A DNA stretch of 63,125 nucleotides from Chloroflexi bacterium HGW-Chloroflexi-6 (GTDB taxonomy: Bacteria; Chloroflexota; Anaerolineae; Anaerolineales; Villigracilaceae). Below are positions 31,467 to 38,963 of this stretch, one piece after another. The stretch covers positions 1 through 63,125 of the forward strand of contig PHBU01000024.1 of the NCBI GenBank assembly GCA_002840685.1, read 5' to 3'. Position numbers and translations under genes: made by a program. Below the pieces are notes generated by a model, which did no database searches, was not told the DNA's origin, and worked only from the letters and a program-made list of their open reading frames with translations. Within the stretch, counting starts at the first letter, position 1; each line of letters opens with the position of its first letter.

Positions 31467-33170
31467 ATGCAAATCTGGCGAATTAATGTCCGTACCCAAA
31501 CTTTAACCAAAGAACCTGTCCCGGCTGGCTGGGAAAAACTCGGCGGACGCGGTCTGTTGGCGCGCATCATGCTCGATGAAGTTCCGCCAACCTGTGAGCC
31601 GCTCGGGCCCAGGAATAAGCTCATCTTTGCCCCCGGTCTATTGGTCGGGCACATGATCTCATCCACCGACCGGATCTCGATCGGCGGCAAATCGCCGTTG
31701 ACGGGCGGCATCAAGGAAGCCAATGCCGGCGGGCGGACCGGGATGCACATGGCGATGATGGGCATCAAGGCTTTGATTGTCGAAGACTTTCCGCTGGGAA
31801 AGGATTTGTGGGTGCTGCATCTGAGTTTGGAAGGCGCGAAGTGGCAAAAAGCCGAAGGGCTGACCGGCCTGGGTGTTTATGATTCCGCCAAAGAACTGGT
31901 CCGGCGCTACGGGGAGAAGGTCGCCATTTCGCTGATCGGCCCCGGTGGTGAGATGAAAATGCTTTCAGCCGGGATCCAGAATATCGACAAGGACAGAATC
32001 CCAAGTCGGATTGCCGCGCGCGGTGGCCTGGGTGCGGTAATGGCCTCCAAGGGGTTGAAGGCCATCGTGTTCGACAATGCCGGGGGCCAGAAGCCGCCCA
32101 TCCAAAATTTGGAAGCCTTTCGAAGGGCCCAAAAGGATTTTACGGCCGCGTTGATGAACCACCCGCAGACCGCTCTTTACCGCGATTATGGCACACAGGC
32201 CATGCCGCAGATGACCCAGGGATTTGGCGCGCTGCCGACGCGCAACTTCTCGCAGGGCACTTTTGAGCAGGTCGAAACCATCAGCGGCGAGCACATGCGC
32301 GATTTGCTGCTCAAGCGCGGTGGCGAAAGCGACCCAACCCATGCCTGCATGGCTGGCTGCACCATCCGCTGTTCCAATGTTTTTGGCGGGGAAGATGGCA
32401 AAAGCATCGTTTCGCCGCTGGAATATGAGACGGTTGGCCTGATGGGCTCGAACTTGGGCATTGGCGATCTGGATGTGATCGCCCGCTTGAACTGGCAGGC
32501 CAATGACCTTGGTCTGGACACCATTGAACTGGGCGCTGCCCTGGGTGTCGCCGCCGATTCGGGCGTCTTTGCCTTCGGCGATGGGGATGCCGCCCTGAAA
32601 CTGATGGATGAGATCCGCGCCGGGACGCCGCTGGGCCGGCTGTTAGGTGCGGGAGCAGGGCTGGTTGGCAAGGTTTACGGCAACGAGCGCGTCCCGGTGG
32701 TTAAGAACCAGGCCATGAGCGCCTACGAACCGCGCGCTATCAAAGGCACGGGCGTGACCTACGCCACCACACCGCAAGGCGCCGACCATACCTGCGGCTT
32801 GACCATCCGCGCCAAGGTTAACCATCTCGACCCGCTTGGGCAGGCCAAGGTTTCGCTCCCGGCACAGTTGAATATGGCCGGTTATGACACGCTCGGCGCG
32901 TGCATCTTTGCCGGGTTCGGCTTTGCCACTGCGCCAACCTCCATCCCCGAATTGATCAAAGCCCGCTACGGTTGGGACGCGCCCGCCGATTATTTGCAGG
33001 TTCTGGGGCGTGAGACCATCAAAATGGAGCGTGAGTGGAACAAACAGGCTGGCTTTACCAAAAAAGACGACCGCTTGCCTGAATACATGACCCGCGAGCC
33101 GCTCCCGCCGAATAATCCCGTCTTTGATGTCAGCGAAGAAGAGCTCGATACGATCTACGATGACTTGTAA
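31467..33170 (+). CDS. Aldehyde:ferredoxin oxidoreductase family protein, second copy
   Basis: 567 residues from ATG 31467 (AGGAAGG 5 bases upstream; the frame runs back through the repeat and upstream gene). Same family as the enzyme at 25424 but shorter and divergent. Cluster ligands appear as C294-x3-C298-x3-C302 and C479; the first spacing is three residues rather than the two in the classic motif. N-terminal pterin region with G-G-R-G-L-L-A-R and S-S-T-D-R-I-S-I-G-G-K-S-P-L. It probably acts on an aldehyde made by the aminotransferase just upstream, giving an acid and reduced ferredoxin; substrate unknown. Confidence 0.9.
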   Translation: MQIWRINVRTQTLTKEPVPAGWEKLGGRGLLARIMLDEVPPTCEPLGPRNKLIFAPGLLVGHMISSTDRISIGGKSPLTGGIKEANAGGRTGMHMAMMGIKALIVEDFPLGKDLWVLHLSLEGAKWQKAEGLTGLGVYDSAKELVRRYGEKVAISLIGPGGEMKMLSAGIQNIDKDRIPSRIAARGGLGAVMASKGLKAIVFDNAGGQKPPIQNLEAFRRAQKDFTAALMNHPQTALYRDYGTQAMPQMTQGFGALPTRNFSQGTFEQVETISGEHMRDLLLKRGGESDPTHACMAGCTIRCSNVFGGEDGKSIVSPLEYETVGLMGSNLGIGDLDVIARLNWQANDLGLDTIELGAALGVAADSGVFAFGDGDAALKLMDEIRAGTPLGRLLGAGAGLVGKVYGNERVPVVKNQAMSAYEPRAIKGTGVTYATTPQGADHTCGLTIRAKVNHLDPLGQAKVSLPAQLNMAGYDTLGACIFAGFGFATAPTSIPELIKARYGWDAPADYLQVLGRETIKMEREWNKQAGFTKKDDRLPEYMTREPLPPNNPVFDVSEEELDTIYDDL

Positions 33171-33175
33171 AATAA

Positions 33176-33209
33176 AAATGGTCTGGCGATAATTGCCAGA
33201 CCATTTTTT
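33176..33209 (+). terminator. Terminator of the second AOR gene
   Basis: AAAATGGTCTGGC and GCCAGACCATTTT with a 7-base loop, followed by T-run. Confidence 0.9.
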
Positions 33210-33252
33210 GTTTCATTTATCCTATAATATTATTATAAAGTTAGGAGGAGCC

Positions 33253-34341
33253 ATGTCTGAGCAGGTAAAGCGGGAAGAAATTCGAAAGCTTGTAGAAACT
33301 ATTTATGAAAACTCGCTTGCCAGATCTTTTTGGCGAGCAATTGGCCGCTTCTTCGCCACCATATTTCGCTCCCGAAGAGAAATGCCCGTCTCGTTCTCCT
33401 CTTTATTGACGATTGTCATCAGTGTACTCTTTACTTTTTTATTGGCATTGATCCTTGGTGCACAGAATTTTTTCAATGGCGAGTTTGGCGCTTTTATCCT
33501 GCTCACAGCGGGTTGGGTTTGGGTTGCAATTGTTTTGTCAGACTGGCAAATTCAACAGAGCATCAAAGTCATCAGGGAAGATGTTGTCAATTTGCTTGAC
33601 CTGGCTGGCGATCAGAACATTGTAAAGAGTTGGGCGGAGCTGATCGGTAACCGGCGCGTTCAGTTTTTTGTGGCCTTGTTTTGGTTTTTGATGATCCTTG
33701 GCCTTTCTGTGTTTGAATTGCCTCTTGATTTTGCCAGGCCTGATGGATGGATTTTGGCATTGCATCTTGCTTTAGGACTGCTTTGGTTTGTTTTTCAGCT
33801 TTCGTGGTTTGGTGCATTAATTCTGTTTTATGGGTATTATTTGGGCCGCCTGCCGTTGAACCTCTTTCCCGATGATCCATCTGCGACACCGGGGCTGTTG
33901 GTTATTCATCAAGATGTTGGACAATTGCTCTTTGTCTCTGCCTTTATTGCGGCCCTGGCGATACCGATAGGGATGGTTGTTGGCTTTCTTTCTGGGATGG
34001 TTTTGATCACATCCGCGATTACTTTGTGGATTCCGCTGATGATGTTTTTCGTTGCCACTGAACGCAGCTTTTCTGTGCAAATCTCTTACGGCAAGAACCG
34101 CAGGCTGGCCGAACTTCAAGCTCAGATTTCGCAACTTGAAAACCGCCTCGATTTGCCTGGTGCGGATATGGTTAAGGCCATTGAAGGATTGTTAGCCCTT
34201 CACGACCGTGTTAAGAGAGCTCCCGATTCGCTGGTAAATTTGGGCTCATTAATTAATTTGATTGGCTCCATGGCCATGCCTTTAGTCAGTGCCTTGCTTA
34301 ACTTATTGAGCACCTGGCAAAAGTTTTTCGGATTTCCCTGA
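33253..34341 (+). CDS. Polytopic membrane protein with C-terminal coiled coil, unknown function
   Basis: 362 residues from ATG 33253 (AGGAGGAG immediately upstream; the frame runs 20 codons earlier). Five to seven predicted helices: two around residues 35-95, one near 135-155, one or two near 165-200 and a pair near 215-265. After them comes a Leu-rich heptad region (about 280-320; A-E-L-Q-A-Q-I-S-Q-L-E-N-R-L) and a second hydrophobic segment near the end. No catalytic motif is seen. Alone between two terminators, so monocistronic. I do not recognise the family. Confidence 0.75.
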   Translation: MSEQVKREEIRKLVETIYENSLARSFWRAIGRFFATIFRSRREMPVSFSSLLTIVISVLFTFLLALILGAQNFFNGEFGAFILLTAGWVWVAIVLSDWQIQQSIKVIREDVVNLLDLAGDQNIVKSWAELIGNRRVQFFVALFWFLMILGLSVFELPLDFARPDGWILALHLALGLLWFVFQLSWFGALILFYGYYLGRLPLNLFPDDPSATPGLLVIHQDVGQLLFVSAFIAALAIPIGMVVGFLSGMVLITSAITLWIPLMMFFVATERSFSVQISYGKNRRLAELQAQISQLENRLDLPGADMVKAIEGLLALHDRVKRAPDSLVNLGSLINLIGSMAMPLVSALLNLLSTWQKFFGFP

Positions 34342-34370
34342 TACTGGTTGTTGTTTTAATTTTGCAGGTA

Positions 34371-34409
34371 CAATCAACGGCACGCAATGCAAGCAGCCGT
34401 TGATTGTTT
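34371..34409 (+). terminator. Hairpin CAATCAACGGC / GCCGTTGATTG
   Basis: An 11-bp perfect stem with a 14-base loop followed by TTTA, between the membrane protein and the hydrolase gene. It ends just before the hydrolase Shine-Dalgarno (GGAG at 34412-34415), so it may also act on that message. Confidence 0.65.
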
Positions 34410-34422
34410 AATGGAGATCTTT

Positions 34423-36441
34423 ATGAAAAAATCCTTGCTTTGGATATTGTTTGCCATTTTTTCTTTACTGGTTACACCTGCGGCCGCGCCGATGGTTTCC
34501 CCTGAGGCCGATTTGCCGCAGCTCGAGCCTGCTGATTGCATGGTGGATGTGCCTGCGACCTATATCGTTGGTGAAGATGTCTTGTGCTATTACCTGACTG
34601 TTCCGGCGCGTTACGATGATCCCGATGGCCAGACGATCCGCCTGGCCGTGATGGTCATCCGCGCGACCGGCGTTGACCGCCAGCCGGACCCGATCTTCTT
34701 TGCCCAGGGTGGCCCGGGCGGCTCAACGATCGATCTGTACACATCTTATCTTTTTGGCCCACATCGCCTTGATACCACGCGCGATTTTGTCTTGCTCGAA
34801 CAGCGCGGCACGCTGTATTCTGAACCGGCCCTGTACTGCGAAGAATATGATGAGTTCAGCATCGAATATCTGGATGATATTCTTTCTGATGAAGAATCTG
34901 AGCGCCTGTCGCAGCAGGTGATGCTCGATTGCCTTAATCGTTTGCGCGATGAGGGTGTAGACATGTCTGATTTCAATAGTTTCGAGAATGCTCGCGACAT
35001 TGAAACCCTGCGCCTGGCTTTGAAGTACGAACAGATCAACCTGTACGGCGTTTCTTACGGCACACTCCTGGCCCAGCACTACATGCGCTTTTATCCTGAC
35101 AGCCTGCGCAGTGTAATTCTTGATGGGGTGGTGCCGCCTGAACTCAATCTCTTTGTTGAAGTGCTGGGCTACGAAAACCGCGCTTTTCGCTATTTCTTCG
35201 ATGGCTGCAAAGCGGACCCTGTTTGCGATCGTAATTACCCTGACCTGGAGAATGTTTTTTACGACACGGTCGCCGCGTTGGATGAAAAGCCGGTCTCGCT
35301 CACACTCTACGACCTGGATACCGATACCGAGTACGATGCCGTGCTGGATGGCGCCTCGTTACATAGCAGCGCCTTTCAGATGCTCTATAACTCAACCCTT
35401 GCCAGGCTTTTGCCGCGTATTATTTACGATGCCAAAGATGGAGACTTTGAAATTATCAGCAAAGTGCTCGGTCTTTTGTTTTTTGATCGTACCATGAGTT
35501 ATGGCATGTACTACTCGGTCATGTGCGCGGAAGATGGCGACTTTGACCCGTCCAGTATCGATACCAACGGAATCCGTCCTGAAATCGTTGAGTTTAATCA
35601 GGGCGGCGCTGAGAGCATCCTGACAACGTGCAAAAATTGGGATGTGACTGCCCTGCCGGCGGAAGTCAACCAACCCGTCAGCAGTGACGTGCCGACCTTG
35701 CTGCTTTCGGGCGGATTTGACCCGGTTACGCCTTCAACCAATGCGGACTTGGTTGCCAGAAACCTTTCCAATAGTTACAAGGTTCTTTTCCCATGGGGTG
35801 CGCATGGCCAGCTTTTTGACAATGTCTGCGCCGACCAGATCGCGCAGGACTTTTGGGATGCGCCCTCCAGTGCCCCCGATACAGCCTGCCTCTCGGAGCG
35901 CCAGTCCCCGAACTTTTTTGCCCCGCGTGATGTGTTGATGCTGCCGATCACGTTGAAACTGTTGCGCCTCGACGATTCGCTCCTGCTGGGGGCGATCGCT
36001 TTCTCGACTGGTTTGCTCGGGTTGCTCTCAGCCTGGTTCTTCCTGCCGCTGGTCTGGTTCATCAATCTCTTCCGCAGCCCCACGCCTGGGGCCGCCAGGC
36101 CGCCTTTTGTGCTGCGTCTGGCGGGCCCGCTGGCCTTGTTCAATGGGCTTGTTCTGGTTGCGTTTTTGGTGGCTTATGTTGTCGCGGTCTTCGGCGCGTT
36201 GGATGGAGAATCTCAGTTCTTGTTATTCTTCGGCCTGCCCGGCGAGATGCGCCCGATCTTCATCCTGCCGCTGCTTTCGCTGGCATTAACCTTTGGGATG
36301 ATGGCGCTCTCGCTGCAGGGCTGGTTCTCTGACCGCTGGCACATTTTGCGAAAGTTTTATTACAGCGTTTTGGTGCTGTCAACGATTCTGGCTTTGTTGA
36401 TCCTGGGCCTGGCAGGCATGCTGTTCGGATTTTTTGCCTAA
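34423..36441 (+). CDS. Membrane-anchored alpha/beta hydrolase, tripeptidyl-aminopeptidase (TAP) type
   Basis: 672 residues from ATG 34423 (GGAG 7 bases upstream). A signal peptide or anchor (about residues 1-22) leads to an alpha/beta hydrolase fold (peptidase S33 family). Catalytic Ser211 is in G-V-S211-Y-G-T; oxyanion motif G-G-P-G-G-S; the acid in G-G-F-D-P-V-T-P and His in G-A-H-G-Q-L near residue 465 with a TAP-like C-terminal domain. Unusually, residues about 515-672 form four membrane helices, which standard TAP proteins lack. It probably trims peptides outside the membrane; some family members are lipases or esterases instead. Confidence 0.85.
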   Translation: MKKSLLWILFAIFSLLVTPAAAPMVSPEADLPQLEPADCMVDVPATYIVGEDVLCYYLTVPARYDDPDGQTIRLAVMVIRATGVDRQPDPIFFAQGGPGGSTIDLYTSYLFGPHRLDTTRDFVLLEQRGTLYSEPALYCEEYDEFSIEYLDDILSDEESERLSQQVMLDCLNRLRDEGVDMSDFNSFENARDIETLRLALKYEQINLYGVSYGTLLAQHYMRFYPDSLRSVILDGVVPPELNLFVEVLGYENRAFRYFFDGCKADPVCDRNYPDLENVFYDTVAALDEKPVSLTLYDLDTDTEYDAVLDGASLHSSAFQMLYNSTLARLLPRIIYDAKDGDFEIISKVLGLLFFDRTMSYGMYYSVMCAEDGDFDPSSIDTNGIRPEIVEFNQGGAESILTTCKNWDVTALPAEVNQPVSSDVPTLLLSGGFDPVTPSTNADLVARNLSNSYKVLFPWGAHGQLFDNVCADQIAQDFWDAPSSAPDTACLSERQSPNFFAPRDVLMLPITLKLLRLDDSLLLGAIAFSTGLLGLLSAWFFLPLVWFINLFRSPTPGAARPPFVLRLAGPLALFNGLVLVAFLVAYVVAVFGALDGESQFLLFFGLPGEMRPIFILPLLSLALTFGMMALSLQGWFSDRWHILRKFYYSVLVLSTILALLILGLAGMLFGFFA

Positions 36442-36443
36442 TC

Positions 36444-36472
36444 TTGACGCCAAATGCAAACCCGGCTAGAAT
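36444..36472 (+). promoter_or_regulatory. Promoter upstream of leader peptide and RIO kinase (TTGACG-N17-TAGAAT)
   Basis: TTGACG (36444-36449) and TAGAAT (36467-36472), 17-base spacing, starting 2 bases after the hydrolase stop codon; predicted transcription start near 36479. Confidence 0.65.
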
Positions 36473-36516
36473 CTAAAAATCTTATTCAATATTATCCAGA
36501 AAGGAGGTTGCAACAC

Positions 36517-36579
36517 ATGCAAGTCATCTCTCAGAATTCACCCTTGTTCGCGCCTCCTGTGGAGACCTGCTCGCTTTAA
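36517..36579 (+). CDS. Candidate 20-residue leader peptide
   Basis: An ATG at 36517 has a near-perfect Shine-Dalgarno (AAAGGAGG, 9 bases upstream) and encodes MQVISQNSPLFAPPVETCSL. It sits between a good promoter and two successive terminator hairpins, while the downstream kinase gene has no clear Shine-Dalgarno. That is the layout of a leader peptide in an attenuator. No runs of one amino acid are obvious, so any sensing mechanism is unknown. It could also be a small functional protein. Confidence 0.5.
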   Translation: MQVISQNSPLFAPPVETCSL

Positions 36580-36600
36580 AACGAGTTTCTTCGAAGTCTT

Positions 36601-36635
36601 GCCGCAGGTGCGTTTGCCCTGCGGCTTTTCTTTTT
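36601..36635 (+). terminator. First of two tandem hairpins after the leader peptide
   Basis: GCCGCAGG (36601-36608) and CCTGCGGC (36618-36625) form an 8-bp stem with a 9-base loop, followed by TTTTCTTTTT. Confidence 0.8.
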
Positions 36636-36654
36636 CTTGGGATTGATTTCCCTT

Positions 36655-36683
36655 GCCGCAGGCCTTCCTGCGGTTTTTGTTTT
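36655..36683 (+). terminator. Second of two tandem hairpins before the RIO kinase gene
   Basis: GCCGCAGG (36655-36662) and CCTGCGG (36667-36673), 4-base loop, followed by TTTTTGTTTT. Its left arm is identical to that of the first hairpin, so arm 2 of hairpin 1 can pair with it instead, a possible antiterminator. Confidence 0.8.
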
Positions 36684-36707
36684 AAGTTCACACACCAAAG
36701 ATCAACA

Positions 36708-37727
36708 ATGAATACTACCAACACTTATAATTTGTTCGATGAACTCGACGACTTTGACCTGGATGAAAAAGGTCAGGAACGTTTTGTGCGCCGCAACCCT
36801 AAGAAGTTGCCCAAATCTGAGCAGGCTTTCTTGCACAAGCAGGATGACTCGGTGGCTGGCTTCAAGTTTACCTACAAGGCCGCTCGCTTTGAATCGTGGT
36901 GGCTGCTCGATTCGCTCGGTGAATTTTACGAGCACCAATGGGTTTCAGATGTGCTGCGCAGGGTCAAGGGCGGCAAGGAGGCCTCGGTTTACCAGTGTCG
37001 GGCCGGCTCAGCCATCCCTGGCGGCGGACTGGTCGCGGCCAAGGTTTACCGTCCGCGTATGTTGCGCAACCTGAAGAACGATGCGGCCTATCGCGAGGGC
37101 CGCACCGACCTGGATAGTGAAGGCCGGCAGGTTATCAACGATGGCGACCTGCATGCCATGGCCAAGCGCACCGCTTACGGTGAGGAACTGCGCCACACCT
37201 CGTGGATCGCTTACGAATTTGACACGTTGCAGGCGCTACGCGAGGCTGGGGCCGATGTGCCCGAAGCCTACGCCATGCAGAAAAATGCCATCCTGATGGG
37301 TTATGTCGGTGATGATGTCGGCTGTGCGCCAACTCTGAGCGAGATCTCGCTTGAGCGCAGTGAAGCCCGCCCGCTCTTTGAGCGCGTCCTGCGCAACATC
37401 GACATTCTGCTGGCCTGCAAGCGCATCCATGGCGACCTGTCGGCCTACAACATCCTGTACTGGGATGGGGACATCACCCTGATCGACTTTCCGCAGGTGG
37501 TCAACCCGGAAGGCAACCGTAACGCTTACAAGATTTTCGAGCGCGACATGGAGCGCATCTGCGAGTACTTTTCGCGGCAGGGTGTCCGCACCGATGCCCG
37601 CAAACTGGCCGGCGATTTGTGGCAATCTCACGGCTACAAAACCCGTCAGGAAGTGGATGTGCGCTTGCTCGACGGCGAGGACCCGAAGGATCGTGCCATC
37701 TGGCAGAAGCAAAAAAGCGGCCGATAA
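36708..37727 (+). CDS. RIO1-family serine protein kinase
   Basis: 339 residues. An N-terminal acidic extension (about residues 1-35; D-E-L-D-D-F-D-L-D) is followed by the RIO domain: V-K-G-G-K-E-A-S-V-Y-Q (the RIO version of the P-loop, S-T-G-K-E-A-type), catalytic H-G-D-L-S-A-Y-N-I-L and metal-binding L-I-D-F-P-Q. All three match the RIO1 pattern used in archaea and eukaryotes for ribosome maturation. Bacterial members are less studied. No Shine-Dalgarno lies before the ATG at 36708; an upstream promoter with leader ORF and tandem terminators suggests attenuated expression. Confidence 0.9.
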   Translation: MNTTNTYNLFDELDDFDLDEKGQERFVRRNPKKLPKSEQAFLHKQDDSVAGFKFTYKAARFESWWLLDSLGEFYEHQWVSDVLRRVKGGKEASVYQCRAGSAIPGGGLVAAKVYRPRMLRNLKNDAAYREGRTDLDSEGRQVINDGDLHAMAKRTAYGEELRHTSWIAYEFDTLQALREAGADVPEAYAMQKNAILMGYVGDDVGCAPTLSEISLERSEARPLFERVLRNIDILLACKRIHGDLSAYNILYWDGDITLIDFPQVVNPEGNRNAYKIFERDMERICEYFSRQGVRTDARKLAGDLWQSHGYKTRQEVDVRLLDGEDPKDRAIWQKQKSGR

Positions 37728-37732
37728 ACGAG

Positions 37733-37769
37733 AGTGGCCACCCGTCGGGTGGCCACTGCTTTATTTTTT
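37733..37769. terminator. Terminator between the RIO kinase and creatininase-family genes
   Basis: AGTGGCCACCC and GGGTGGCCACT, 11-bp perfect stem with a GTC loop, then T-rich tract on the plus strand; it overlaps the last codons of the converging minus-strand gene. Confidence 0.88.
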
Positions 37770-38909
37770 ACCCCAATTTCCGTAGCCAGCCTTGCGGCGT
37801 TCTTCCCGCAGCCGGTGTTGTTCGTGGATTTCGTGGATGTGCTGGACTTTTTCCGCAATCGCGGCCTCCAGCCAGATCTGGCCTTTTTCTGCTGTTCCGA
37901 GGCTTCCCGCGCCGTATGCCCCGTAGACTGAATCGTCGTCCCAGGGCGGATTCGCCACGAGTGCGCCGCCCTCGACCCAGTCCATGTAGTAGTTGGGGGT
38001 GGTCACAAAATCGATGTCATCTTTGACCCGTTCCATGTGGACAAGGTCGGGGCGCAGGGCCAGCGCCATCGATGTTTCCAGTTCGCAGGCATGTCCCATT
38101 CCGCCGATTTTGGATTCGCGGTATTTATCGAGCGCTGCCACCCCGGCCGCGCCGGATGTATGCAGCCAGGCAGTTGCGCAAAAGATGCGTTTGTGCCGGT
38201 CGCCGGCGTATTTGACTACGTTGACCAGGAACGAAGAATTGCCGCCGTGGCCGCTCATCAGGTAGAAACGGTCAAATCCGCGCGAGACGAGCACATCCAC
38301 CACGGCTAACCAGAAATCCTCGAAGGCCCGGCCCCCGGCGTTCATCGTCCCGGCAAAGGCTTCGCGATGGGTGCTGACGCCGTATGGCATGACTGGCAGC
38401 GCGTAGCCAATATCTGGGACCGATCGTGCGGCGCCGTTGGCAATTGCTTCGATGATCATGGTATCGACCGAGAGGGGCAGGTGCAGGGAATGTTGTTCGG
38501 TGTGCCCGATCGGCATCAGGATGACTTTGTTCAATTCGGCCTGCGGAGGAAGCGCCAGACCTGGGGAGTCCTGCGCCTGGCCAGGGTTGACACAAAGCTG
38601 TGAATCTGCCAGCCCGAGATCGATTCCCGGCGGGGTCAGCGCATAGATGCGGGTGAAGCCATCCTCGCGCAGGGAGTCGAGCAGGTTTTTGAGATAAGCC
38701 GCCAGCGTTGGCTCTGGCAGCTCCAGCCCGGAGCCGGGCCAGCCAAACGGAAAGGCGGGCAGCAGTCCGATGCGGGCTGGGAAGGCCAGGGCTTTTTCGA
38801 CGGCAAGTTCAGGGTAGCCCGTTCCGAGCGGCAGGACCAGGGGCAGGTCGCGGGGTAGATCGGCCACTTCGGGCCAGGTCAGATCGTCAAAACGGAAAAA
38901 TTCAGCCAT
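37761..38909 (-). CDS. Creatininase-family amidohydrolase
   Basis: 382 residues from ATG 38909; a TTG four codons earlier is possible and no strong Shine-Dalgarno is seen. After a ~120-residue N-terminal extension the creatininase domain shows metal ligands in H-T-E-Q-H-S-L-H-L-P-L-S-V-D, S-G-H-G-G-N and G-H-A-C-E-L-E-T-S. The family holds creatininase, dealkylases and MftE-type peptidases; here the true substrate is open. The extension is unusual and not recognised. It ends in a Lys/Arg/Glu-rich tail. It is followed upstream by an S9 peptidase gene on the same strand, 55 bases away. Confidence 0.85.
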   Translation of the reverse strand: MAEFFRFDDLTWPEVADLPRDLPLVLPLGTGYPELAVEKALAFPARIGLLPAFPFGWPGSGLELPEPTLAAYLKNLLDSLREDGFTRIYALTPPGIDLGLADSQLCVNPGQAQDSPGLALPPQAELNKVILMPIGHTEQHSLHLPLSVDTMIIEAIANGAARSVPDIGYALPVMPYGVSTHREAFAGTMNAGGRAFEDFWLAVVDVLVSRGFDRFYLMSGHGGNSSFLVNVVKYAGDRHKRIFCATAWLHTSGAAGVAALDKYRESKIGGMGHACELETSMALALRPDLVHMERVKDDIDFVTTPNYYMDWVEGGALVANPPWDDDSVYGAYGAGSLGTAEKGQIWLEAAIAEKVQHIHEIHEQHRLREERRKAGYGNWGKK

Positions 38910-38963
38910 TATTTTGTCCAAATATAGCGTGTAATCAATAAGTGTTGGCGATTTTACTGCAAT

